Shown here piece by piece: positions 22,679 through 34,300 of a DNA stretch of 64,000 nucleotides. The notes below the pieces were generated by a model. It was not told the DNA's origin and did not search any database. It worked only from the letters and a program-made list of their open reading frames with translations. The DNA is from Astropecten irregularis. Lineage: Eukaryota; Echinodermata; Asteroidea; Paxillosida; Astropectinidae. The stretch lies in NCBI GenBank assembly GCA_963971285.1, contig OZ020260.1, positions 13,798,798 through 13,862,797 of the forward strand, given 5' to 3'. How positions within the stretch are numbered: the stretch's first letter is position 1; the number at the start of each line of letters is the position of its first letter. Position numbers and translations under genes: made by a program.

Positions 22679-25600
22679 TGGATAGTTCCACCTTGTCATG
22701 TGACTTCTATCACCTGATTGTTATCATGTGACTGTTTTTTTTGGTTTAAGCAAATCATTTTAATAATCATTTGCCCCAGATATAAATGCTGAAGTGCTAC
22801 ACAGCTAATTGCAAAAGCCTGAAAACTGAATTATGCAAAAAGTTTTCAACCATTTTTCAAAAGCTGACGACATCAGAATTGTTTACTTCAATGACAGTGT
22901 ATCCTCTACTCCTACCAAAAAGCAGTCACATTTTTTTTAAGTAGTGTCTGAGAAGCATAAAATGTTTCGTATTTGAATGACAATTTGTCGTCAGATTTGT
23001 ATGTATGCATTTAATGTCCGACGTATATTTTGTTCACTGACTTGTATAGAGCAGCTGCTGTATGCCTTTTTGTACACCAAAATCCTGTCATTTACATTTT
23101 AAACAAATTCAAAAACTAACCACCTTTATTTCCCTTGACCCTCAACACCCGGAAACCCATAAGACATTGTACCATTATCCAGACAACTTCATCTGTCTAT
23201 TTTTCCCCAAAGACAAAATGCTCAGATGTATTGATTCTTTAGGTCTTTTCTATCCAAATATCCATAGGAGATTCGTCGTTTCTTCGTACATGAGTACGTT
23301 TTCCTCAAATCATAATGCAAAGAATACTTATCAAAACATGCAGGGTGATGACAGAATGCAAACAGAATACTGCCCTGAAAACTCTTCCTCTTATTAGTTG
23401 GACTTCGACCCATTAAATCAAAAGCATTTTTCTGCGAAATTTCTCAGCAGATTTTGTTTTTTAACTTGCAGGAGGCAATAATATTACACTGGTGCTTATT
23501 TGTGCTTGTTCGATTAGACAGAAAAAGACTCATTTTTTAAGCCTTCGAAAAATGTTCACATTTTGATTAATTCCAGTGTTATGTCCATTCTGATCATTTA
23601 CATTAATAACATAATTTTTTTAAGTGGAAGAAAAAAATAAGAAAGCTTGGTTTTCAGAATCGTTGTAATTTAAATTCATTGGCAATTTGTACCGGGCCAG
23701 TGTCAATGCAGTTTGGGTATTGTTCCCACCAAATCCTTTTTTAAATTGTCATGTTTTGGCCTCATGAGGGCGCTTTATCGCCACCATCTTTGAGGATAAC
23801 ACTGCATAAAGTTGTGCCTGAAAACATTATAATACCCTGGTATATTCCTGGACTTTGATGTATTTCAAGTAATTTTAATTTGCTAAAATTGTAAGTTTAC
23901 TTTGTGGAAAGTAAATTGAGGTGAGTTTGAAATGTTGGGCCCTCTAATTTGTAGACCAATAGGAACTGAGATCCGTGGTCATGTGACATTTATGTGTATA
24001 CATAGTACCCTCTATCTAAGCATAAGCAAATTAGGAATGCCCCAGTACTATTATTAAGCAAATTTGATTAACCAGTCTTTTATAGTAGAGATGCGAGCGG
24101 ATGCTGACTTTTCCTAAGTCAGTGACAGTCTTAAGTGCCAAAGTTTCACTGTACTCATAGACAGAGTTATTTCAGATACACCTTAAGTTGTGTTTTGAGG
24201 AGGTTTCGGGCTGCAGAGGGCAGCAGACACATGGCCCCTCGCATTCCACCCCCACGAGAATTAGATTTCAGAAGATTGTCAAGATGCTGATGTAAATGGA
24301 AGGGGATGATATTTACTTCCCACCTCATAAGTTTGTCTTACTATATCTTGGCTGAGCCAATAACACAATCTCCGTGATTAAAGGCTACAAACTTCATCCA
24401 ACTTCAACAAACATTGCAAGTTGTGAAAAAGGTTAATGTGCAAAACGCCCACACATGCACAAAATACACTGCAGTTAACACAATCAGACGGTTCACAGAA
24501 AATGGCGGGAAAAGGGAAGTCTAGCCTACTGATAGAGATTAAAGAATAACATTTGACGTAGTTTGTGTGTAAATACAGCCAAACGTTGCTATGGAAAAGT
24601 AGGTCACAGCACTTCAGCCAATTTCCCATGAGACGTCACTGAAGAAATTTAATGATACATTCCAGTCCCTGGATATAATTGGACCGAACTCCGGATGACA
24701 GAAAGACGCGATCTTTTTGACCTATTTGCTGGCTTTTTTTTATCAGCACGGCCCAAATTCATAGACCTACTTGGATCACGGTCACTTGCTGGGTGCGAAA
24801 ATGAAAAACTATATTGTTAAAAAATGGTCAAGAGATAATCTCTTAATTGAAATTTGTAAGTCCCAATCTTTTTATGGTTTATGCGATTTGTTACAGTCTA
24901 TGTAAAAACAAAATAGAGGAGATTATGTGGTACTTTTTCTTTCTTTTTATAGTTTTATTTATGTGCAAATTAAATAATGTAATTTGGGCTAAAATGTGAC
25001 ACCTTTGGAGAAAAAATCACTCGTATTATGTGTCAGACATTCTTATGTTTAGCATTACAAATATTTTTACCTCAAGTTGATTATCAATACCAACTTTAAG
25101 TTTGTTAATATTCTTTTACTGAGTACCTATATACAGGTATATATACCTACATCTCTCCCGTTTGTATATAATAATCTAACATGTTATGGACGGAATTACC
25201 CGCATCTTATTACTTTGATTAATTAAAGATAATGACACGGAGCAAGTTGGAAGGTTTTGTAATAAAAAATTATTCATCTGAAAAATGGGTGAATTTCAGA
25301 ATAGTTTATTCTTTTGCTTTTCTTTATTGTTGTTCAGCATTATCAATCTAAAGTTTGTTACATAATTTTATGTCATTAATCCCTTCATTGTCTAAAAATC
25401 TTTGAAGTCTGATAAAGTTTGAACATTTACCGTAATCCACTCCACGTTTTTAATTCTTTTTTGATGATAGCAGTAAAGTTGAGGAGCTTAAAAAAGTACA
25501 TTTTTTCTCGAGAAGTTGTCTTACAGTTACCCTTTTGATCACAACTATCTTTACAATGAACTTATTGACAAATTTGACAATCTTTTTTTCTGAAATTTCG

Positions 25601-25735
25601 CGATTAAAAACAATTACTTTTCTAACAGACGATCATGCTGAAAACGGCCCGTGATTGGTTGAGCTCCATCGTCAAAAAATCAGCGCGGAAGTCAGACGTT
25701 TTGTGTACACCACGCGGTGCTGAACTATGCCAGAT

Positions 25736-25747
25736 TGCGCCTGCGCA
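25736..25747. promoter_or_regulatory. NRF1-like palindrome, possible unassigned promoter
   Basis: TGCGCCTGCGCA matches the remembered NRF1 site. It lies in a 300-base GC-richer patch with a CCAAT box in GATTGGTTGAG (about 25653) and a donor-like GACAG/GTACGT near 25870. No coding exon could be attached. Confidence 0.25.
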
Positions 25748-26865
25748 ATACATACACAAGGCGTAGGCAATGACTGACATTTTGGCTCCGTTTGCTCTCT
25801 TGAAAATGGAGCCAAAATATCTTCATTTCCGACAGTAAAGCTCAGTATTTCAAGTGCAGGTGCAGAAGACAGGTACGTAGCTTTTGTAGAAAGTTTGCAC
25901 GGAGTTGTAAGACCGTTCAAAATGAGAAAAATTCAAGAACTTCTCGGCTTCAAAATAAAGGTGTTTGCAAGTTGAAACATTGAGAAACCAGCGAGCCTGA
26001 GGCCTAATATTCTCCTACTGTACTACTACTACTAGTCCCAAGTGGTAATTTTCTATGCTTATACAGCCACCATGAAGTTACACCGGCACCAGCTTTTTCA
26101 TCCATGGTAGCTTCTAAACCGCCTCGCTCGGCAAACAAAATGAAGAGTTATTCCTTTGAGTTTTGACAGCTAACGAAAATCACATCAGACGACAGTTTTT
26201 GCTAAGACTCCTCGCAACTGGTACTCGTCACCCATTGCAATCACGCACCAATCTGAACGCACGAGTGGTTCCCCAGCTATGATTGCATGCAAGCGAAGTC
26301 GACCGTAATTCCTTTAGTTTCACTCCTCGTCAGAGCAGTTCTTTTTAATTTGGCATGAGTTTTGAAGGGAAACCAGAGTCTCATCTTACACATTATGTTC
26401 GAATTCAAGCATTAATCACTCAAGAACTAAGTAGGGACTTGTAGGCCTATAATATGACCCAGGTAGGTAAGCAGTGCGCACTATTTTTTGAGCCAGCCTG
26501 CTGGACATGGAATGGGCGTGGTGATGTAGAAATTTGGTCTTAAATAGGGAAAATGATTTGCTGATTTCAAATGTCAGTGTTATTGCTCGTTCGGCATGTA
26601 TTTTTCAGTCAAAATAGAAAAAGAAAATTTCGCAGTGACCCCACACCAGTCTTTCAGGACGTGCACTGAAGTTGGGGTCATCGCACATTTTTTCGAAACA
26701 AATTTCGAAGGAAGTTCAACAGTCGTGATTTTTTTTTTCTACATAATTGCAGCAAATAGCTGGAAAGTTTTAATTACTGCACTCTCTATGCACACCAGCC
26801 CATTGTATATCGCCCCAAAAGATTCTTCCATGCCGGCACAATCACAATTACTCTTCAGAAATTCA

Positions 26866-27205
26866 GTACATAGGCCTACTTTGTTAGCGTACTCAGAAAC
26901 AAAAATCTTAACAGATTTACCAATGACTTACAAGGTGTTCAGATGGTGATGGTAGAAACATACAGTGACACATATGCTTGAAATGCTGTATTTATCCAGA
27001 GAGGAGTAAAACCAGTGACCACAATTATTTTTTATCTTTTCAAGACTTAAGAATACTGTGGCAGTTTTTCACTGTTTTTTTTTTCTAAAAAAGTGGGCCC
27101 CGTATGGGACTGAAATTTTCACAGATGACTGTTATTGTATCTTCTTGATATTTTTGCCCATGAATCTGTACTTCTTTGACAAAAACCAAAGTATGATATT
27201 ACCTT
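26866..27205. mobile_element. Family C MITE (older copy)
   Basis: Matches the 4329 copy over most of its length, including CGTATGGGACTGAAATTTTC and the end GATATTACCTT; left end more diverged. Confidence 0.7.
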
Positions 27206-27603
27206 GAACACTGACCTTCAGTTAGTGTTTTTTTTTAATTTCCTGTCAGGCCTACACTTTAATAATATTGCAAACATTCAGAAGATTTCTCTCCAAATAA
27301 AATGGGGGTAAAAGGACTGGACACACATAAACATGAACATAAATCAGCACAAGTGGGATATGAGATATTTCTCAGATGAAAGACCAAATTTATTTCCTTG
27401 AAAATACAAATTCCTATCACCATATTTACAAACAATAAATACACAACCAGCTGCTTTTAGAATTAAACCAGCATGCCAAGATTTCTTCAAACCAACTGTA
27501 AAGTTAACATTTTTTTTTTTACAAAAGCCAAGATTAATTTTATTTATAAAAAAAAAGCGTGACACATGGCAAATTGATATAAATAAAAAAAATATAAATG
27601 CTT

Positions 27604-27735
27604 GGAGTTAGGAGGGCCTGACACGTTTCTATCCTAGCAGGATCAAAACACGTCAGATCCTAACTCCAAGCATTTGATAAATTTCATGTCATTATTTTGG
27701 CTGAAGAGCAGTTTGCAGCAGTTAAATACTTGTAT
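27604..27735 (-). repeat. Family D repeat copy with internal hairpin
   Basis: GGAGTTAGGAGGGCCTGAC and GTCAGATCCTAACTCC face one another, then the family D tail with GAGCAGTTTGCAGCAGTT. Confidence 0.65.
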
Positions 27736-28321
27736 AAAAAATATAATAATATCAATAAACTTACAAAAGATAATAATATTAATAAACTGACAACCCACAG
27801 CAATTATATTCTCATTTAAAAGCTTTTCTATCTTTAAGAGCTATCTTGTCAAGAATTGTTTAACAATCCCCCAAACAGTTTTTGCATTAATTAATGTAGT
27901 ACTGACTGCTTTAATTTTACAGGAATACTTTGGAGCTCAGCTTTCCATTTCATTTGGACACAAATTTGAAACCTTGCAAATCTTGGCTTTGGACTGGCTA
28001 GAGTTAACTTAATATGCATTATTCATGAGGGTGAGACTTCCTACCAAGAATGGGCAATTGCTTCTGATTGGTGCATTAAGCAAACATGTTCCAGAATAGG
28101 AAAGTCATATGATAGGGCTGATGCCAGGGGTAGAGCTCCGGTTCGTTGATCCGGACATTTTGGCAAAGTTTTCTCTGTTTGCTCCAAAATCAACTGCTTT
28201 GTCGGCTCCAAAATCAGCCGTCGTTCAGAATGGGACCGAGAAGTTCCATCACTCCATTGTATTGTGACTTGCAGCCTCCGAGTGGCATCATATCTAACAA
28301 TATCTGGGGATATAAACAAAA

Positions 28322-28348
28322 TCAAAACATCTCTTGTATTCTTGTTAC
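28322..28348 (-). CDS. AFMID: AFMID exon 11, nine-codon terminal exon
   Basis: Acceptor TTTACAG then VTRIQEMF and stop TGA. Phase, position and the weak match to the human tail (LTQIILKTIFQ) support it; it is short, so the exact ending is the least certain part of the model. Confidence 0.75.
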   Translation of the reverse strand, partial: VTRIQEMF

Positions 28349-31300
28349 CTGTAAATGGCTTTCCATATTATTAAAAAAAGATCCAAAATCTGTTTAACTA
28401 ATCGATTTAAACAAATTCTGCTTAATATGTACCAGTGAACTGAATGAAGTAATGCAGGTTATAAAACTGGTCAAATAATTAGCATTCATTTGGATCCAAA
28501 GATCAAATGAAACTGGACATTTGGTAATCAAGTAGTATATCCATCATTTTAGGGTATCTATTTTGATAGATAACAAATTATAGAGAAGCCAAAAATTGAC
28601 TTCACTCATTCCCAGGCTAGGACGATCCTAGTCAGTACAGTTTGAGCCTTGTCAATTGTTTGTTGACATTGTACAAATCAAAATCAGCAGGAATACTTTA
28701 TCACAGATATCCGTTCTCGGTGTGAAAATACTGCAATGGCATTGACCTACCTTTGTGACCCTGTGTTCTGCATCCGCTAGTCTCTCTACAAGCTCAAAAT
28801 GATCCATGGCAGGAATCACCTCATGTGTAGCATTAAGACCAGCCTGTGCAAGCTCCTGGAAAAGAGGTTAATAATACATGCAATTTAACAGTCACAGAAA
28901 TAGAAATAAACACGAGGGAAACTGGCAGGATTAATTCTTATGTCATTGAAAAAAGAACAAAGACAGTACCGTACCGGCGCAGACGCTCTTACCAACTGAA
29001 CTAACCAGCCCCATGTTGGTGGTGTCCCTAATAGTCAATTATCTTTGTTAGAAAGATATGAGAACATGACCTTTAAAGAACGATGCCGTAAATTAACAAA
29101 TACAAGTAATAAACTGTTACAAACTGCTCATCAACCAAAGTGATGACCTGAAATATATAAAATGCTTTAATAGATTTAGGAGGGCCTGACATTTTGATCC
29201 TAGCTTGATCTTTCTCAAAGGCTACACTTGTTAGTAGCTCTGTTACACTTGATGAGAGTGATTTCTCAATGAGGATTTGACTTCCCACTCCCTAGTTCCG
29301 CTGTCTAAAACATTACAGAGCTTTCAAGGATCAATTGGTGTATCCAACGCTGTCATCTAGTACAAGGCACCGCAGTTAATCATTAACGATGCACTTGGCG
29401 GACGGTAACGTGATATTATAACGAAGTCACACCGCTGCCAACCACTCTATCTAAGAGTCTTATGTGTGGACACTCAATGAGTCATTGGTGACTTTGTTTA
29501 CATGCTAATATCGGAACCTGTTGTCAAATGAAGATTAATTCTGACTGCTTTCTATTTGCCTCGTCAAATGAACTCCAAGCTCTTATGCAAGCGAGATGAG
29601 ACACCCTAATATGATGCTTCCATCTTTTTAATTTTTCATGCAATGTGATTTTCAAGGTTTCAGTTACATTGTGTAGCATTCAAAATCAGTTAACTGCGGT
29701 TTCATTTCAAACTTTCTAAAAAAAACCATTTTTTTTACATGTCATTATATCACTTTCATTCTTTTAAAGTCTGGCTCACTGTAGAGGCTAGTTTTTCAAG
29801 CTAGGCTATGGCAAGGCTTGGCCTCCTCTTCACTATAAAAGGACCAGGGGTCGATTTCACAAAGCCCTGCGATCGATTGTAACTCGAGTTACGAAGGATA
29901 ACCCATCGTACATGTCTTATCCTACGTAGGACTGCAATGCATCATAAATCCTATGATTGATAGTAAGTTGCAACGAGTTTCGTGAAATCGAGCCCAGGCC
30001 ATTTCTACCTTATTTGTGCCTCGGGTCAGTTCAGGCCCGGCTTCAGGCAAAGATGAAGGAAAACATCCAAATTATATTGCTCCAAGTTCTCATGAAATAA
30101 ATGCTCACCCTGGTGTAATCTGTAGTCATCTGCTTGAACATCGGCGGGTCGTGCTCCGCACAGACGTTAACCACTTTACAGTGGGAGCTCAGTCTGGCGG
30201 CTTCGGACAGGTTACCCTTCGTGATGGGACTGACTCTGTAAGCATCCTCCCTGTAAGAAACAAGAATGTAAGAGACAATAAGGCTGAAAAATTCGTTTTT
30301 TTGTGTTGCCCTCAAGTGGAAAAATTAAAACTTTGGGTCGGTCGGTCGATTCTTTTAATTATTTATTTTTTTTGGCCGACTTTCAAACATTTAAGAATAA
30401 ATACTGTGTCGTTCATATATACATGGTCACCAGGGCTTATAAATCAACGGTCTTGGGTCGTTTTGAGGAGACACGCTTTTTTACTGCTAAATCTTACATT
30501 TTCTGTCAAAAATTGTGAGCTTTTATACTTTAGGACTCGGAGAAAAAAAAAATTTGATCCAAAGTTTTGGCATTTTACGGTTGGTCGCTGAGGGCAACAC
30601 AACCAATTTTTTTTTTTCGGCCTAATGAGACTAGACCTAATGTAAAGCAGCACAAACTTGAGACTTGGATATTATCTGAAAAATTGTCATTTGGATCATT
30701 CTACCAAGAAATGTGGGTCACAATTTGTGACAGTGTCCATGTTACATCCATAAACTTGTAACATCAACTATATTTCATCCAATTAGAGTAGATTACATGA
30801 ATATGAAATTAATCAGCATCTTGATTATGAAAATAAATCAATACTAATTAGGAAATCACATTAAACATTAAACAGATACATGTTTATGGTATTAAACATG
30901 GACACCATCTGTACCCCCCGCCCCGGCAACTGTGAAGGATTTGCGTCCCTATAACCAGACTCTTAGGTGACCTGCTTGAAACAATGTACATGTACCTGCA
31001 AACTTGAGCTCTGTATGAAAAATGTTAAACAGTGACCAGTAATTGTGATGAAGAGAGCAACAATTGGTAACGTACTCTGTCAGGTGAAGTGAATCGTTGA
31101 CATAGGTCTTGACAATCAGCCGGACATCAAACACCCCTGATATTAGACAAGCACCTGTTGCAAAGATGGAGAGGCAAGACACATATATATGTGGAAAACA
31201 ATTGAGGAATGAACATCATCCGATATCGAAGATAGTGCTCCTAGATAAGGAGCAGTCAGTTTAACCATTTATATCCGGGGAAAAATCCTTCTCAGTGTAC

Positions 31301-34300
31301 ATGTATTGTCAGATTTTTCATACAGAGGTCTGCATGGTCCAGACACCATGGAATCACAAAGGGCCAATTTGGTCCAAGGTCCTGCACAGTCATGGCAGTT
31401 TTGAACTTCAGGAAGGCACTTTGCCCCCAAACAGCACAAAGCTAGAGCTAATAACTAGCTGTATGTGTTTTGGAGGTATCACTTGGAGAATACTCTCAAG
31501 AGAACCTCACCCTTGATGAAATCTGTTGGCAGGCCGTACTTTGCTGACCAATCCACTGACAGCATCATGGCTGCAAGTTGACCGCCAGCAGAGTGACCAC
31601 ACAAGTAAAAACCCCTGAAAGAAGACACACAGAAAAAAACAAAAACACTGTCAATCAGGGTTTCCTGATGAGGACTAGAGCAGGCTAGTTGAAACTTTGA
31701 GACCTTATGAGAAGTGCGAACGAAATAGAAGTGCGAAAGTACGAACAATTCTTACATGGTGTTTCCGCAAACCAATCCAAATACTGTCAATATTCTACAG
31801 AATATATGGCAAGACCAATATTGAGGAAAACAGCAGGGGACCAATGATTTAGAGTAACCATTTGACCCTAAGGAACACTGAGACCTCTTGACGTCTGCTT
31901 CAATCGTCATGCCTACTCCATCTTCATTTGAAACCGTTTGAAGACTGTTAAACATATAGACACATATTATCATTCATAGAATCTGGGTCTGTTTGTTGGA
32001 CTTTATATTCATTGACATCTCATTTCCTTTGACTGCTCATTTATCTGACAAATATTGATTCACAAATATTCATGCACGTCCACGACCCATAAAAATGGCA
32101 TCTTATATTAGAGTTACTTTTTCCTGTTTGGAAAATGGTCTGAAATTTATCCGATTATAAAACTAAAGGAAACATATCTTGGATGCCAATAATGAAATGA
32201 AAGAATAGGACTATCTTTAAATTTAAATTTGACCGATGGAAAAATGAGTCTATTGACAAATGGCTCCAAAGAGGCAAGCGTTGTTTTGAAAACCATTGAA
32301 AAGTGAACAAAGAAAAATTGACTGGAGCGGGATTCGAACCGGCGACCTCCTGAATATCGTACAGGCGCTCTACCAACTGAGCTATCCAGCCCTACGTTGG
32401 TGGTGATGAATTATCTTTGTTCGTTTGGCAGTCAGAAGCCATGAAACCACGCACACACCGCCACACCCCAGGGATCGTTAGGTTTCTGGAAGGGCAGCTG
32501 TTCATGTGGTTAATGGTCAACCACGTAAAGCAATTTTTATCAAAGACACAGGAACTCCCATCTAATTATTTTTTTCTTCAAACAAGTGGAATCTAGGTCA
32601 GTTCCCATGACAGATAGGGTACACGTTTTCTGCATTCACATTTTAAAACACGACTTTAATTACCCCAAAGTGATGTGTGTTTTCCATTGCCACGAGTCTG
32701 AATGAAACCAATTGAAGTGTGGTTTAATTCACCGACGCTGGTTTCTTGTCCACTCCATACTGAGTCAATAATTGAATCACACGTGAGTAATTGCACGTCA
32801 ACTCAACAACCACTGCGAGTGGAAGACAAAGTTCTTGGGGGACGTTTGAGCGGTTGTTGCTAGATGCAGTAACAATCATTAACAGTGTTGGGAGTGAGAG
32901 AGTGTAGCTGGTGGTGAAGTCAAATTAGTTTTGGGTTAGAAGCAGTGTACAAGGGCCATTTTACAAGGCTAGATGTATTCAAGCGATAAGGGATAAGGAG
33001 CTCTTGTCTCTTCATCTTCCTACTTTTGCTAGTGAAAGTGTCGCAAATCATTTCAGAATTCCTCACGGAATAATGCTGACTTAAAAGAGAATTTTCCGGT
33101 GTCTGAAAGAACGTTTTTCCTTAGAGATTGAGAGGCAATATCCAGAAAGGAGATTTGCCTGCTGCGACAAACACGTTCGTGAAAGAAAATGACTTGTTAA
33201 CGGGAGCATTTGTAGCAGCACCAGCGACAAGAGGCATCAAGGGTGCCAAGCCAACCGCCCCATTGCCTTCGCGAAGGTCCACCCTGAGGTAAGTCATTGT
33301 TTTTAATTCTTTACATCCAAACACGGCAGCGAAACCTTATTAGGTCCATTTCTCTTAATCCCCGACCAAAAGTCCACAAGAAACAATCTTGTACACATTA
33401 CATGTACCTTCATTAACTTCGCAGGTAGATCCAGGGAAGATTATTTTAGATTGCACACTTTTTTTCTCCTAACCAATTGGATTAGTCATTTCATTTTCTT
33501 TGTAACAGTTTGCGATATGAAAACCACATCCTCTCCTCAGTAAAGAAATGAATTATCAATCAAAAGCATAATTTCATCAGAACCTTTTTAATTTTCTTTT
33601 GACATTGATATTTCAGTGCCCATATATCTTTGTTTGTCATTTGCTTATTCTCAGGGAAGCTGGGCTGCCTGCTGCGAAGGCTTAACGACGTTTTCATTTA
33701 GAGACCGGACGTTTATCAGCAACCTGATACGCGGAATCTGAAGATTTATTACACATCGTGCTGGTGCTAGGTTCGAGGAGTCTAATATATGAAGGAACCA
33801 CTGAGTAAACTTGGATATGAACTCCACAAGCTCTCCGCTGCCAAAGACAAAGAAAGCAGCCAAGATGGATGCACTACGAAATGCTGAATTACACTGAGAC
33901 AAAAGCATGCTTCACATTTGGTAGCTCAATCATGGCTTGGCTCAATTCTACCTGCTGCGACTGAGGCCAAGCCTGTTAAGGTGAACGGTTCTTGCGGTAT
34001 AAGTAGCAGGAGCAGGTTACAAATTGCTTTGATGCTAAGTCCAAAATCGGCTGTTTCTGTGAAGAGTTTAATATCCGACAAGTCTAAACCAAAGCTAGCT
34101 TGCCTTCATCAGAGGAGTTGACACAGTATGATTCAGAATCCACCAGAATTAGACTAGAAGTGTCACATTGATGCATCTACCATCCGTCGGAGAACAGTCC
34201 AGCACAACAGTCAACTACACACACCACAAGTTTCTGTATTTCAATTTCCACGACATCTCAGGATCATTTCGCTGCCTACGACGGTGACAATGGATGAAAC

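Larger units (their letters stand above)
19852..28321. other. Intergenic DNA between the 3' ends of HS2ST1 and AFMID
   Basis: Tail-to-tail gap of 8.5 kb. Listed elements: A2 (20254), B (21152), an A-like relic (about 21640-21790), a 14-bp array (22417), C (26866), D (27604). The stretches 22740-25640 and 25950-26860 show nothing I can support. 25640-25930 is GC-richer and has an NRF1-like palindrome. Confidence 0.5.

Noticed and set aside
28041-28325. 94-residue frame MILFISPDIV... on the minus strand as AFMID terminal exon
   Set aside because: It does not resemble the AFMID tail; the upstream VTRIQEMF-stop frame fits phase and similarity much better.
32319-32391. Functional tRNA gene (cloverleaf with GAT at the anticodon position)
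   Set aside because: Position 33 is C, two stems have mismatches, and the sequence is followed by a tail shared with other SINE copies.
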